NCBI RefSeq assembly: GCF_029264495.1
Contig: NZ_JARIBH010000040.1
Span: 1 to 64,000, forward strand
DNA from: Peptacetobacter sp.
GTDB taxonomy: Bacteria > Bacillota > Clostridia > Peptostreptococcales > Peptostreptococcaceae
Reading direction: 5' to 3'
DNA: 64,000 nt
Both the position numbers and the translations under genes were made by a program. The notes below the pieces were generated by a model. It saw only the letters and a program-made list of their open reading frames with translations, searched no databases and was not told the DNA's origin. Below, piece after piece: positions 1-9,525 of this stretch (position 1 is its first letter; the number at the start of each line of letters is the position of its first letter).

Positions 1-293
1 CCGAAGAATTCAGCGTAAACTTCATTTAAGTCATTGAATTCATTCATATCTTTTATGAAAACTGTAGTTTTTACTACATTAGAGAAATCAGCACCTGCTT
101 CAGCTAGTACGTTTTTTATATTAGTTAAAGATCTAGTAGCCTGTTCTTTTATTCCACCTTCAACAACTGTCATTGTTTCTGGATCTAGTGGAACCTGTCC
201 TGATAAGAATAATAAGTTTCCTGCTTTTATAGCCTGAGAATATGGTCCTAAAGCTGCAGGAGCATTGTTAGTGTGTATTACTTCGTGTTTCAT
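1..293 (-). CDS. ridA: RidA family enamine/imine deaminase (partial, C-terminus beyond window)
   Basis: About 97 of the usual ~125 residues are visible; the C-terminus runs off the left edge. The protein hydrolyses reactive 2-aminoacrylate and 2-aminocrotonate released by PLP enzymes such as threonine ammonia-lyase, giving 2-ketoacids and ammonia in the cytosol. Recognisable family segments are the N-terminal APAALGPYSQAI and LFLSGQVPLDPET, and the central KNVLAEAGADFSNVVKTTVF. The ATG at 293 follows an AGGAGG-type ribosome site at about 301-307. It lies downstream of tdcB on the same strand, which makes functional sense, but the 151-bp gap carries its own good promoter (354-382), so it need not be strictly cotranscribed. 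The C-terminal part of the active site is out of view. Confidence 0.93.
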   Translation of the reverse strand, partial: MKHEVIHTNNAPAALGPYSQAIKAGNLLFLSGQVPLDPETMTVVEGGIKEQATRSLTNIKNVLAEAGADFSNVVKTTVFIKDMNEFNDLNEVYAEFF

Positions 294-353
294 TTTAAAC
301 TCCTCCTATATTTTATATATTGAGATATGTATATTTATTAACACTCTATATAT

Positions 354-382
354 ATTATACTATTTTATTAATATTCATTCAA
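354..382 (-). promoter_or_regulatory. sigma-A promoter for ridA
   Basis: Leftward TTGAAT (377-382), a 17-bp spacer, then TATAAT (354-359). It sits about 60 bp upstream of the ridA start and downstream of the tdcB stop, so ridA probably has its own transcript. Confidence 0.6.
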
Positions 383-444
383 ACTTTATTTTTATTAATT
401 TTTTTAATTCTAATTTAATTTGTTTTTTAATTTTTATATTTTAA

Positions 445-1662
445 TTATATTTCTTTTACACAGAAACCAGCTTCTACTAATGCTGATTTTACTCTTTTTA
501 TATGATCAAAGTCTAAAGTTTCTAATATAAATTCCGCTGTTTGATCTGTTAAACTTTCTCCAGATGCTAAACTTCCCTGATTTGCAGAAAGTATATTTGC
601 ACCTGCTTCACTTATTATGCTAGTAACTTTTGAGAAATTACCTGGTTTATCACTCATATTTACTTTTAAGCTAACTCTTCTTCCTTCTTTAGCTAAAGCA
701 ACTCCTATTATTCTGTATAATGTATTTACATCTACATTACCGCCAGATACAACACAAACTACGTTTTCCCCAGCTTCAGGTTTATATTTTCCACTTAATA
801 ATGCTGCTGTTGAAACTGCACCTGCTCCTTCTGAAACTATTTTTTGACTTTCCATCATAAATAATATTGCTTCAGCTATTTCAGATTCTTCAACAACTAC
901 TACATCATCAACTAATTCTTTTATTATTTCAAAAGTTAAATCTCCAGGAGTTTTAACTGCTATACCATCAGCTACTGTTGGTGCATTGAATGCAGATGTA
1001 ACTTCTCCATTATTAAATGATTCTTTCATTGAAGGTATATTTGCTGTTTGAACACCTATAACTTTACAATTAGGATTTAGTGCTTTTGCAACTACTGCTA
1101 CACCAGCTACTATTCCCCCTCCTCCAATAGGACATAATACTGTATCAACTTTATTATCTAGTTGTTCAAAGAATTCTAAAGCTAATGTTCCTTGTCCAGC
1201 TATTACAAATTTATCATTAAATGGATGTAGGAAAGTTGCTCCTGTTTCTTTTTGAACTTCTACAGCTTTAGCATATGCATCATCATAAACTGTACCATTT
1301 AATACAACTTCTGCACCATATCCTTTTGTAGCACTAACTTTTGCTAATGGTGCTGTTGCTGGCATTGCTATTGTAGCTTTTATTCCTGTTAATTTTGCAC
1401 CTAATGCAACTCCTTGTGCATGGTTACCTGCTGAAGCTGCTATAACACCTTTTGCTTTTTCGTCTTCAGTAAGATTTGCTATTTTATTACATGCTCCTCT
1501 AACTTTAAAAGAACCTGTTTTCTGTAAATTTTCACATTTGTAATAAACATGAGCACCTGTTTTTTCACTTAATTTTATACTCTCTAAGACATCAGTTTTT
1601 TTAACTATATCTTTTATAGTTTCTCTTGCTTGTTTTACATCTTCTAAAGTAACTTGTAACAT
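445..1662 (-). CDS. tdcB: Threonine ammonia-lyase with C-terminal ACT domain
   Basis: PLP enzyme (fold type II) that deaminates threonine (and usually serine) to 2-oxobutyrate (pyruvate) and ammonia. At 405 residues it matches the catabolic or short biosynthetic type rather than the ~510-residue IlvA with two ACT-like domains. The PLP lysine is K53 in KTGSFKVRGA; the substrate loop SAGNHAQGVA follows at about 75-84, and the glycine phosphate-binding loop GGGGIVAG near 180. The last ~75 residues (VSLKVNMSDKPGNFSKV onward) form a single ACT regulatory domain. ATG 1662 has AGGAG ribosome site upstream. A threonine-to-propionate or -butyrate fermentation role is inferred from the neighbours; isoleucine synthesis is the alternative. 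No ilv genes are nearby. Confidence 0.93.
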   Translation of the reverse strand: MLQVTLEDVKQARETIKDIVKKTDVLESIKLSEKTGAHVYYKCENLQKTGSFKVRGACNKIANLTEDEKAKGVIAASAGNHAQGVALGAKLTGIKATIAMPATAPLAKVSATKGYGAEVVLNGTVYDDAYAKAVEVQKETGATFLHPFNDKFVIAGQGTLALEFFEQLDNKVDTVLCPIGGGGIVAGVAVVAKALNPNCKVIGVQTANIPSMKESFNNGEVTSAFNAPTVADGIAVKTPGDLTFEIIKELVDDVVVVEESEIAEAILFMMESQKIVSEGAGAVSTAALLSGKYKPEAGENVVCVVSGGNVDVNTLYRIIGVALAKEGRRVSLKVNMSDKPGNFSKVTSIISEAGANILSANQGSLASGESLTDQTAEFILETLDFDHIKRVKSALVEAGFCVKEI

Positions 1663-2049
1663 TTAAATCAACTCCTGTAATTATATATATTTTTTATTAT
1701 TTCATTTTTTATTCTATAACCTTTTCCATAAAATTGCAACAAGTTTTGTTTTATTTTATTTTTATAGAAAAAACGCTATTTTACATTAATAAAATATCTT
1801 TTTGCTTGCTATTTTAATATATTTTTTTATTTTTTAACTTTTATTTATATTTTACATTTTAAAATTTCATTTTTTAGCATTTTAACTTTATTTTTACTCT
1901 TTACTTTTATAGTTTTTCTATTATAATTAAAGTTGGATATTGAGTTTTTAATTGATTATATTAGAAAATATTTCGATATAAAAATTTTATTCGATTAAAT
2001 ATATTGTAAAAATAAAATTTATTTAAGGTTATTAAAAGGAGATTTAAAA
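1663..2049. other. Divergent intergenic region between tdcB and aspD
   Basis: 387 bp of very AT-rich DNA without a credible gene. It holds the tdcB promoter (1711-1739) and must hold the aspD promoter, for which I see only weak candidates around 1950-1985. No clear terminator or riboswitch fold is visible. Confidence 0.6.
1711..1739 (-). promoter_or_regulatory. sigma-A promoter for tdcB
   Basis: Leftward TTGCAA (1734-1739), a 17-bp spacer, TAGAAT (1711-1716), about 50 bp upstream of the tdcB ATG. Confidence 0.6.
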
Positions 2050-3681
2050 ATGGTCAACTACACGAGAGAAGAAATTAATAAAATGTACAATAAGTTAAGT
2101 CCATTTGAATTTAAAAATGAGCTTATTGAAATAGCTAAAAATACTTCAGAAGAAAAAAATATAGCTTTACTAGATGCTGGTAGAGGTAATCCTAATTGGA
2201 CTTGTTCTTCTGCTAGAGAAGCATTTTTTACATTTGGGCATTTTGCAGTTACAGAAACTAGACTTAATTGGGATTTAGGAAATCTTTCTGGTATGCCACA
2301 AAAAGAAGGTATAACTGAAAGATTATTTAACTATATAGAAGATAATAAAAATATGCCAGGCTCTTTCTTATTAAAAAATATAATTAATTATGGTATAAAT
2401 GAAATGGAATTTGAACCAGATGAATTTGTACATGAATTAGCCGATGCTATAATAGGTGACAATTATCCATTACCAGATAGAATGTTGCCTCATATTGAAA
2501 AAATAGTTCATGATTATTTAATTCAAGAAATGAAATACAATATAGATGATGAGTATGGAGATATACAAGTTTTTGCTGTTGAAGGTGCTACAGCTGCAAT
2601 GTGCTATATATTTGATTCTCTTATGGCAAATGAACTTCTTAAAAAAGGCGATAAAATTGCTATGATGACACCTATATTTACTCCTTATCTTGAAATTCCA
2701 AATCTTCCAAGATATGAATTTGATATAGTTAGTATAAATGCTGATGTTGTAGATGAAAATGGCGTTCATACTTGGCAATTTTCTAGAAAAGAGCTTGAAA
2801 AATTAAAAGATAAGAATATAAAGGCTTTATTTGTTGTTAACCCAAATAATCCTGCTTCTGTTGGAATGGATGAAAATACTTGTTCTGAGTTAATAGATGT
2901 AGTAAAAACATATAATGAAGACTTAATGATTATATCTGATGATGTTTATGGAACTTTTGTTAATGATTTTTCTTCTTTAATGGCTAAACTTCCTTATAAT
3001 ACATTAGGTGTTTATTCTTATTCTAAATACTTTGGTGTAACTGGTTGGAGACTTGGTACTTTTGCAGTGCACGAAAAGAATGTTTTTGATAAAAAAATAA
3101 AAGAATTAAAAGGTGAAGCTAAAAAATTAGTTGATAAAAGATATAGTGATATGTGTCTTAATCCTTCTGAACTTACATTTATGGAGAGAGTTGTTGCTGA
3201 TAGTAGATTGGTTGCTCTTAACCATACAGCTGGTCTTTCAACTCCTCAACAGGTTCAGATGGCCTTTTTCTCAGCTTTTGCATTAATAGATAAGGTTGAT
3301 GCATATAAAAAATTAAATATGAGTATTTGTAGAAGAAGACAAAGACTTTTATTTGAATCTTTAGGTATTGATTATGTAAATCTTGAAAACAGTGCTGCAT
3401 ATTACTTCCAGTTTGATATAGATGAATGGGGTAAACTAAATCATGGTCAAGATTTTGTAAACTTTATGCATTCTAACTTTGATGCATCTGATATATTATA
3501 TAGATTAGCAAAAGATTATGCTATTGTTCTTCTTGGTGGTAATGGATTTGCTGCTCCAAAATGGTCAATTAGAGTATCTCTTGCAAATTTAGAAGATGAA
3601 GCTTATATAACTATTGGCTCTGCTATAAAAGATATATTAAATTATTATGTAAATTTATGGAATAGTAAAAAATCTAATTAG
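2050..3681 (+). CDS. aspD: Aspartate 4-decarboxylase (bifunctional aspartate transaminase type)
   Basis: Fold-type I PLP enzyme that removes the beta-carboxylate of L-aspartate, giving L-alanine and CO2; the family also has weak aspartate aminotransferase activity. The 543-residue length is right for AspD and longer than ordinary aminotransferases (~400). Visible hallmarks: the N-terminal LDAGRGNPNW segment, NPNNPASVGM, DDVYGTF, and the Schiff-base lysine K326 in YSYSKYFGVTGWRLG. The start follows AAAAGGAGA at the correct distance. Asparaginase lies 108 bp downstream on the same strand, so asparagine can be taken to alanine through these two enzymes. In other bacteria AspD is coupled to an aspartate:alanine antiporter that generates proton motive force; no such antiporter gene is in this window. 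Confidence 0.93.
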   Translation: MVNYTREEINKMYNKLSPFEFKNELIEIAKNTSEEKNIALLDAGRGNPNWTCSSAREAFFTFGHFAVTETRLNWDLGNLSGMPQKEGITERLFNYIEDNKNMPGSFLLKNIINYGINEMEFEPDEFVHELADAIIGDNYPLPDRMLPHIEKIVHDYLIQEMKYNIDDEYGDIQVFAVEGATAAMCYIFDSLMANELLKKGDKIAMMTPIFTPYLEIPNLPRYEFDIVSINADVVDENGVHTWQFSRKELEKLKDKNIKALFVVNPNNPASVGMDENTCSELIDVVKTYNEDLMIISDDVYGTFVNDFSSLMAKLPYNTLGVYSYSKYFGVTGWRLGTFAVHEKNVFDKKIKELKGEAKKLVDKRYSDMCLNPSELTFMERVVADSRLVALNHTAGLSTPQQVQMAFFSAFALIDKVDAYKKLNMSICRRRQRLLFESLGIDYVNLENSAAYYFQFDIDEWGKLNHGQDFVNFMHSNFDASDILYRLAKDYAIVLLGGNGFAAPKWSIRVSLANLEDEAYITIGSAIKDILNYYVNLWNSKKSN

Positions 3682-3789
3682 TTATATGAAGTGTTTTTTG
3701 CAAATCTCAAATAAAAAGATGTAATTATTGTAGTTTTTTGTTATAATCACTATTGGAATATTAATTATATTAGAAAGGTATGAATTACT

Positions 3790-4785
3790 ATGACTACTAA
3801 AAAGAAAGTTGCTATTGTATTTACTGGTGGAACAATTTCCATGACAGTAGACAATAATGTAGGTGCAGCAATACCTACTTTATCTGGAGAACAAATACTT
3901 TCTATGGTTACTAATATAGATAAAGTTGCCGATATAGAAGTACTTAATTTTGCTGAAATCCCAGGACCTCATATGACTCCTTATAGAATGATGGAGCTTA
4001 AGAAGTATACAGAAGATCTTTTAGCTAGAGAGGATATAACTGGTGTTATTATAACTCATGGTACAGACTCATTAGAAGAAACAGCTTATTTCTTAGATTT
4101 AACTATAGACAATCCAAAACCAGTTATCGTTACTGGTGCTATGAGAAGTAGTTCTGAACTAGGATATGATGGTTCTAGTAATTTATCTGCTGCTGTTTGT
4201 ACAGCTGTGTCAAAAGATGCTATTGGAAAAGGTGTTTTAGTTGTTTTAAACAATGAAGTTTTATTAGCCTCAGAAGCTACAAAAACTAATACCCTTGCTT
4301 TAAATACTTTCCAATCTTTAGTTGGAGGACCTCTTGGATATATTGACTGTAATGAATTAGTTTTATTAAGAGATATAGTTAATAGAAGAGTTATAAAAAC
4401 TGATAAAATCGAATCTAAAGTAGCTCTATTTAAAGCTTGTGCAGGAGAAAATAGTGATTTTATTAAAGCTGCTGTAGATTTAGGTTATAAAGGTATAGTT
4501 ATAGAGGCTATGGGTAGAGGTAATATTCCTCCTGAAATGTTAACAGGTGTTGAATATGCTAGAGAAAAAGATTTACCTGTAGTAATAGTTTCTAGATGTC
4601 ATTCTGGTAGAGTATTTGATAGCTATGGTTATCATGGTTCTGGTAGAGATCTTAGAAATCTAGGATGTATATTTGGTGGAGATCTTCCAGGACAAAAAGC
4701 AAGAATAAAATTAATGCTTGCTCTTGGAGAAACTAATGATATGGATACTATAACTGATTATTTTGAAAAAGGTATTTATTGTTAA
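3790..4785 (+). CDS. ansA: L-asparaginase, cytosolic type
   Basis: Hydrolyses L-asparagine to aspartate and ammonia. The 331-residue protein has no signal peptide, pointing to the cytosolic class. The two catalytic motifs are present: TGGTI with nucleophile T15, and THGTDSLEET with T92-D93; K165 in the KTNT segment corresponds to the family's catalytic lysine. GAMRSSSELGYDG is also typical. The start follows AGAAAGG. It is downstream of aspD; a TATAAT at 3742-3747 suggests it could also be transcribed separately, but no good -35 is visible. The gene ends at a strong bidirectional terminator. The symbol is by family; subtype assignment between ansA and ansB rests on the lack of a signal peptide. 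Confidence 0.9.
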   Translation: MTTKKKVAIVFTGGTISMTVDNNVGAAIPTLSGEQILSMVTNIDKVADIEVLNFAEIPGPHMTPYRMMELKKYTEDLLAREDITGVIITHGTDSLEETAYFLDLTIDNPKPVIVTGAMRSSSELGYDGSSNLSAAVCTAVSKDAIGKGVLVVLNNEVLLASEATKTNTLALNTFQSLVGGPLGYIDCNELVLLRDIVNRRVIKTDKIESKVALFKACAGENSDFIKAAVDLGYKGIVIEAMGRGNIPPEMLTGVEYAREKDLPVVIVSRCHSGRVFDSYGYHGSGRDLRNLGCIFGGDLPGQKARIKLMLALGETNDMDTITDYFEKGIYC

Positions 4786-4808
4786 TAAATTTGATACTTA
4801 AATATAAA

Positions 4809-4833
4809 AGAGGACTTCTATTAGAAGTCCTCT
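4809..4833. terminator. Bidirectional terminator between asparaginase and ThrE-type exporter genes
   Basis: Perfect 10-bp inverted repeat AGAGGACTTC / GAAGTCCTCT with a 5-nt loop, T-rich on both sides. The stem overlaps the stop codon (4821-4823) of the leftward exporter gene, so it serves both convergent genes. Confidence 0.85.
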
Positions 4834-5333
4834 ATTTTTATATCATCATCTGAATCATTATTTTTAGAAAAATATTTTTTAAAAGTTTTAATTATCCTAC
4901 TAAGCAAGTCATTTGTTCTTCTACTTCTAAATAGTGTTGTTATAAATACTAATCCTAGTGATATAGCTCCTGCTATCATTAATGTAGATATTCCAGTTTT
5001 TACAGCGTTATCATAATCATTAGTTAAAAAACCATATAGTGTATTATATACACCATATCCAGGGACTAATATTATCATTGCACATACACTCATAACGGTT
5101 GATGGTGCATTATATATTCTTGCACATATTTCAACATAAATTCCAAAACATATTGTTGCAAAGAAAAAAGATAAATTATTTTCAAGTCCTGCTGTCAAGA
5201 GAAGTTTATATGATAACCAAGCTATACCTCCACCTATAGCTGATATTTTTAGATATCTACCTTTTATATTAAAAATCACTCCAAAGCTATATGCTGCAAT
5301 TATACATAATAAAACTTCAAATGCTAATCTCAT
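4821..5333 (-). CDS. Threonine/serine exporter family protein, C-terminal half (DUF3815/ThrE2 type)
   Basis: A 170-residue hydrophobic protein with about four to five membrane segments, matching the second half of split ThrE-like amino-acid exporters (family usually ~145-165 residues). The features RIYNAPSTVMSVCAMIILVP and VPGYGVYNTLYGF fit the family. I place the start at ATG 5333, not at 5348: the outer ATG is part of ATGGAGGAG, which is the Shine-Dalgarno sequence 7-8 nt before the inner ATG. The stop of the upstream partner is one base away, so the two halves are translationally coupled. A short charged, Asp-rich C-terminal tail (SDDDIKIEDF) faces the cytosol by inference. The substrate is not shown by sequence; threonine or serine export is the family role. 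Confidence 0.82.
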   Translation of the reverse strand: MRLAFEVLLCIIAAYSFGVIFNIKGRYLKISAIGGGIAWLSYKLLLTAGLENNLSFFFATICFGIYVEICARIYNAPSTVMSVCAMIILVPGYGVYNTLYGFLTNDYDNAVKTGISTLMIAGAISLGLVFITTLFRSRRTNDLLSRIIKTFKKYFSKNNDSDDDIKIEDF

Positions 5334-5334
5334 T

Positions 5335-6096
5335 TTAAACTCCTCCATATCTTATATATATATTTAAAACAAAACACATTCCTACCGTTACAGCTATTCC
5401 AATTAATAATACTTCTTCTATTTTCATAGCTCCAGATAGCAACTCACCATCTAATATATCTCTTATTGCATTTGTTAGTGGTAATCCTGGTACTAAAAGC
5501 ATTATAGAACCCATTATAACTTTATCTATTGATGATATGAATCCAACCTCTAATAAAAGTATTGCTATAATAGGAATTATAGCAGCTCCTATCATATTTA
5601 TAAAAAAGTCATTTATAGATATTTTACCGAACATACCTGTCATATATTTTACTGTACAACCTATAATAAAACTCGCAAGCATATCCATAAGTCCACCACC
5701 AAATAGTACAGTAAGAACAGCTGTACCTATACCAGCAAAAAGAATTTTTCTTTTTTCTGAATAATAGTTTCCTTTTTCTATCTCTTTTAAAATTTTTTCA
5801 CATACATCTATATTAAATCCATAATTTGTTATAGTCCTTGAAAGAGCATTTATTTCAAATACTTTATTTAAATCTGTACTCCTCTTTACAATTCTTTTTA
5901 CAACAGACCTTATTTCTCCATCTACAGTAGCTGAAACTATTACAGCTGTTGGTGTTGCAAAAACTCCTGTTTTTTCAATTCCAAATGCTGAACATATTCT
6001 AATTACTGTTTCTTCAACTCTATACGTTTCTCCTCCACTTTGAAGAAGTAATACTCCTACATCAGATGCAAATTCTAAAATCCTATTTACATCCAT
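5335..6096 (-). CDS. Threonine/serine exporter family protein, N-terminal half (DUF1212/ThrE1 type)
   Basis: A 253-residue protein with a cytosolic N-terminal domain (about residues 1-115, including LLLQSGGETYRVEETVIRIC) followed by about five membrane segments. This is the N-terminal half of the ThrE family, whose single-chain members carry both halves; here the C-terminal half is the next gene. The ATG at 6096 follows AGGAGGTG. A good promoter lies at 6150-6178. Together the pair probably exports small neutral amino acids, which would suit a cell that carries threonine deaminase and asparaginase close by; that link is inference. Confidence 0.82.
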   Translation of the reverse strand: MDVNRILEFASDVGVLLLQSGGETYRVEETVIRICSAFGIEKTGVFATPTAVIVSATVDGEIRSVVKRIVKRSTDLNKVFEINALSRTITNYGFNIDVCEKILKEIEKGNYYSEKRKILFAGIGTAVLTVLFGGGLMDMLASFIIGCTVKYMTGMFGKISINDFFINMIGAAIIPIIAILLLEVGFISSIDKVIMGSIMLLVPGLPLTNAIRDILDGELLSGAMKIEEVLLIGIAVTVGMCFVLNIYIRYGGV

Positions 6097-6149
6097 AAAA
6101 ATACACCTCCTATTTGATTATCTTATGAATACATTTATCTACTTTGTAT

Positions 6150-6178
6150 ATTGTATATCTTGGTTAAAAATATTTCAA
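6150..6178 (-). promoter_or_regulatory. sigma-A promoter for the ThrE-type exporter pair
   Basis: Leftward TTGAAA (6173-6178), a 17-bp spacer, TACAAT (6150-6155), about 55 bp upstream of the first exporter gene. Confidence 0.6.
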
Positions 6179-6231
6179 TATTGTTATCATTTTTTATTTG
6201 AAAATTATCTTTCAATTAATTTTTGTATATA

Positions 6232-6263
6232 AAAAAGGATATCATATTTTGATATCCTTTTTA
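6232..6263 (-). terminator. Terminator of leuS
   Basis: Inverted repeat of AAAAAGGATATCA with a short AT-rich loop, directly downstream of the leuS stop codon, with a T-run in the leftward direction. Confidence 0.8.
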
Positions 6264-6281
6264 GATCTACTGTTATAACAA

Positions 6282-8705
6282 TTATTTTACAACAATATTT
6301 ATTAATTTTTTAGGCACTGCTATAACTTTCACTATATTTTTGCCTTCAACTAATTCTTTTATTTTTTCATCTTCTAATGCTGCTGTTTGCATTTCTTCTC
6401 TTGATATTTCAGTAGGAACATTCATTCTTCCTCTAACTTTACCATTTATTTGAACAACAACCTCTATTTCATCTTTAACTAGAGCTGATTCATCGTATTC
6501 AGGCCAACTTATATCAAATACGCTTCCTTCTTTACCTATCATCTGCCATAATTCTTCCCCTAGATGTGGAGTAAATGGTGCTATTATTGATACTATAGCT
6601 TCAACACCTTCTTTTATAACAGCTGAATTTCTTCCTTCAACTTCTTTGTATTTGTACATTTCATTTATTAATTCCATTAAAGATGCTATTGATGTATTAA
6701 ATCCAAATTTTTCATCTAAGTCAGATGTTACTTTTTTGATTACAGTGTTTATTGTAAATCTCATATCTTTATCAGCTGAAGATAATTCTCCAAATTCACC
6801 TTTAGAATTTTTAACTTCTTCTGCTAATTCATCAACTAGTCTATATACTCTATTTAAGAATTTAAAGCATCCTTCAACACCTTGATCAGACCAATCAAGA
6901 TCTCTTTCTGGTGGAGCTGCAAATAATATGAATAGTCTAGCAGTATCTGCACCATATTCATCTATTATTTTTAAAGGAGAAACTGTATTTCCTTTTGATT
7001 TACTCATTTTTGAACCTTCTTTTAAAACCATTCCCTGAGTTAATAGATTTTTAAATGGTTCGTCAGCTTCTACCATTCCCATACTATGGAATGCTTTCAT
7101 AAGCCATCTAGAGTAAAGAAGATGCATTATAGCATGTTCTACACCACCTATATATTGATCTACTGGAACCCATTTATCAACTGTTTCTTTTTTGAATGGT
7201 TCTTCAGTATTTTTATTGTCAGTATATCTTAGATAATACCATGATGAATCTATAAATGTATCCATAGTATCTACTTCTCTTCTAGCAGGTTTACCACATT
7301 TTGGACAAATAGCTTCTGTAAATGTTTTTGAAGTTGTAAGTGGAGATTCTCCTTTACCTGTAAATTCAACATCTGTAGGAAGTAATACTGGTAAATCTTC
7401 TTTTTTTACTGGAACTATTCCACAATCATCACAATATACTACTGGTATAGGACAACCCCAATATCTCTGTCTAGATACTAACCAGTCTCTTAATCTATAA
7501 TTTACTGTTCTCTTACCTTTTCCTTCTTCTTCCATTTTATCAATTATTTTATTAAATGCTTCTTTAGATGACATACCATTGAATTCTTCTGAATTTATCA
7601 TTATACCATCTTCATCTATAACTGGAACTATTGGTAAATCATATTTTTTAGCAAAATCTTCATCTCTTTCATCATGAGCTGGAACTGCCATTACAGCACC
7701 TGTTCCATAATCAGCAAGAACATAGTTTGCTATCCATATAGGTACTTTTCTTCCATTTACAGGATTTATTACATATTTTCCTATAAACATACCTTCTTTT
7801 TCTAAATCAGTAGATGTTCTTTCTATTTCAGTCATTTTATGCATTTTTAATACAAATTCATCTACTGATTTTTCATATTCTGTTCCTTCAACTAATTCTT
7901 TAACTAGTGGACTTTCTGGAGCTAATACCATAAATGATACTCCATAAGCTGTATCTGGTCTTGTAGTATATACAGTTATAGTATCTTCTGAACCATCTAT
8001 TTTAAATGTTAAATTGGCACCAGTACTTTTTCCAATCCAATTTTTTTGCATTGTTTTAACTTTTTCTGGCCAACCATCTAATTTATCTAAATCATTTAAC
8101 AATTCTTCTGCAAATGCAGTTGTTTTGAAGTACCATTGTTCTAAATCTTTTTTTATTACAGTTGTTCCACATCTTTCACATTCTCCTTGTACAACCTGTT
8201 CATTTGCAAGAACTGTTTCGCAAGATGGACACCAGTTTACATAAGATTTTTTCTTATATGCTAATCCTTGTTCTAATAATTTTATAAATATTTCCTGAGT
8301 AAACTTATAGTACTCTGGAGTAGATGTTGCAACTTCTCTATCCCAATCATAGCTAAGACCTAGAAGATTTAATTGTTCTCTCATTTCAGCTATATTTTCC
8401 ATTGTCCATTTATGAGGATGTATTCCATGTTTTATAGCTGCATTTTCAGCTGGTAACCCAAATGAATCCCAACCCATTGGGTGTAAGACATTAAATCCTT
8501 TCATTTTTTTAAATCTAGCTATAACATCACCTATAGAGTAATTTCTAACATGACCCATATGTAATTTTCCTGATGGATATGGGAACATTTCTAATGTGTA
8601 GTAATTAGGTTTTTCTGTTTGCTCAGTATCCATTTTGTACTGATTGTTTTCTTTCCAAGTTTTCTGCCATTTAGTTTCAATAGCTTTAAAATCGTATGTA
8701 CTCAT
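6282..8705 (-). CDS. leuS: Leucine--tRNA ligase
   Basis: Class I aminoacyl-tRNA synthetase charging tRNA-Leu. With the start at ATG 8705 it has 807 residues, the usual bacterial length. The HIGH-type motif is in [13 protein letters not shown] near residue 40, the KMSKS loop in [14 protein letters not shown] near 565, and two CxxC pairs (CPSCETV, CERCG near 155-175) form the zinc domain. The editing domain CP1 with [13 protein letters not shown] lies between. The longer frame starting at 8732 is rejected because AAGGAGG lies just upstream of 8705. The gene is preceded by a T-box leader (8795-9027) whose readthrough depends on uncharged tRNA-Leu, and it ends at the hairpin at 6232-6263. Confidence 0.97.
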   Translation of the reverse strand: MSTYDFKAIETKWQKTWKENNQYKMDTEQTEKPNYYTLEMFPYPSGKLHMGHVRNYSIGDVIARFKKMKGFNVLHPMGWDSFGLPAENAAIKHGIHPHKWTMENIAEMREQLNLLGLSYDWDREVATSTPEYYKFTQEIFIKLLEQGLAYKKKSYVNWCPSCETVLANEQVVQGECERCGTTVIKKDLEQWYFKTTAFAEELLNDLDKLDGWPEKVKTMQKNWIGKSTGANLTFKIDGSEDTITVYTTRPDTAYGVSFMVLAPESPLVKELVEGTEYEKSVDEFVLKMHKMTEIERTSTDLEKEGMFIGKYVINPVNGRKVPIWIANYVLADYGTGAVMAVPAHDERDEDFAKKYDLPIVPVIDEDGIMINSEEFNGMSSKEAFNKIIDKMEEEGKGKRTVNYRLRDWLVSRQRYWGCPIPVVYCDDCGIVPVKKEDLPVLLPTDVEFTGKGESPLTTSKTFTEAICPKCGKPARREVDTMDTFIDSSWYYLRYTDNKNTEEPFKKETVDKWVPVDQYIGGVEHAIMHLLYSRWLMKAFHSMGMVEADEPFKNLLTQGMVLKEGSKMSKSKGNTVSPLKIIDEYGADTARLFILFAAPPERDLDWSDQGVEGCFKFLNRVYRLVDELAEEVKNSKGEFGELSSADKDMRFTINTVIKKVTSDLDEKFGFNTSIASLMELINEMYKYKEVEGRNSAVIKEGVEAIVSIIAPFTPHLGEELWQMIGKEGSVFDISWPEYDESALVKDEIEVVVQINGKVRGRMNVPTEISREEMQTAALEDEKIKELVEGKNIVKVIAVPKKLINIVVK

Positions 8706-8794
8706 TTTTTCCTCCTTATATTTGATATACATATTTTTATCTATGTTGTATCAATAAATTTATAATTTAAAATAATTTCTATGTTGTTATATAA

Positions 8795-9027
8795 TAAAAA
8801 AATCCTCAGCCCCTAAACAAAATGTTTAGGGACGAGGATATTATATACTCGCGGTACCACCCTAATTAGCCCTAAAAGGACTCTCTTAGATAGTCTTTAT
8901 ACCAACTACGGACGATAGATTCTATCTGACAAGTTCAGAAATTCATTATATTGATTCTCAGCTACCATCAACTCTCTGAAATAAATCCAATCTTACTACT
9001 TCAGTCTATCAAACATATAAAATTAAT
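8795..9027 (-). promoter_or_regulatory. T-box leader controlling leuS
   Basis: Leftward leader between the leuS promoter and gene. The T-box antiterminator core GGGTGGTACCGCG is present in full (complement of 8850-8862). It is followed by a strong intrinsic terminator (8803-8838 stem, T-run 8794-8802). The upstream part (8940-9020) contains the stem I region with the AGAGAG and GGTAGCTGAGAATC elements typical of Clostridia. Uncharged tRNA-Leu should pair with the leader and favour antitermination. The specifier is probably the CTT in GAACTTGTC near 8933-8942, read on the leftward strand, but I could not fold stem I well enough to be certain. Confidence 0.93.
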
Positions 9028-9033
9028 AAGAAT

Positions 9034-9062
9034 ATTCTAACATTTTTATTTTATTGTGTCAA
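9034..9062 (-). promoter_or_regulatory. sigma-A promoter of the leuS T-box transcript
   Basis: Consensus -35 TTGACA (complement of 9057-9062), a 17-bp spacer, -10 TAGAAT (complement of 9034-9039). Transcription would start near 9027, just before stem I. Confidence 0.78.
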
Positions 9063-9079
9063 GGCTACACAAATTTTAT

Positions 9080-9439
9080 TTATAAAGATTCTACATCTAT
9101 TACAGGTGCATCTTTCCATAATTTTTCTAAGTTATAGAAATCTCTGTTTTCTTCATTAAATACATGAACCATTATATCTCCATAATCTAATAAAACCCAT
9201 TCTTGAGAATCTATACCTTCTTTTCCTCTTGGCTCTATTTCATATTTTGTCATTTCATCTTCTACACTATCAGCTATTGCTTTTACTTGTCTTGATGAAG
9301 ATGCACTTGTTATTATAAAATAATCTGCTAAACTAGATAATTTTCCTATATTTAATACTATTGTATCTTTACCTAATTTGTCATCTATTGCTTTATATAT
9401 TTCTTTTACCATCTGTTCTACTGTTAATTCTATTGCCAT
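9080..9439 (-). CDS. rsfS: Ribosomal silencing factor RsfS
   Basis: A 119-residue RsfS/YbeB/Iojap family protein that binds ribosomal protein L14 on the 50S subunit and blocks subunit joining when nutrients are scarce. Typical segments are LADYFIITSASSSRQVKAIADSV, QEWVLLDYGDIMVHVF and FYNLEKLWKDAP. The ATG at 9439 follows AGGAGG. It is the last gene of the nadD-yqeK-rsfS cluster, a conserved order in Firmicutes. Confidence 0.95.
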   Translation of the reverse strand: MAIELTVEQMVKEIYKAIDDKLGKDTIVLNIGKLSSLADYFIITSASSSRQVKAIADSVEDEMTKYEIEPRGKEGIDSQEWVLLDYGDIMVHVFNEENRDFYNLEKLWKDAPVIDVESL

Positions 9440-9525
9440 TACGTTCCTCCTAATTATTTTTATAATTAATTAATAAATTTATTATTTTTTAGATTAAAAC
9501 TATTATATCATATAAATCTACAAAT

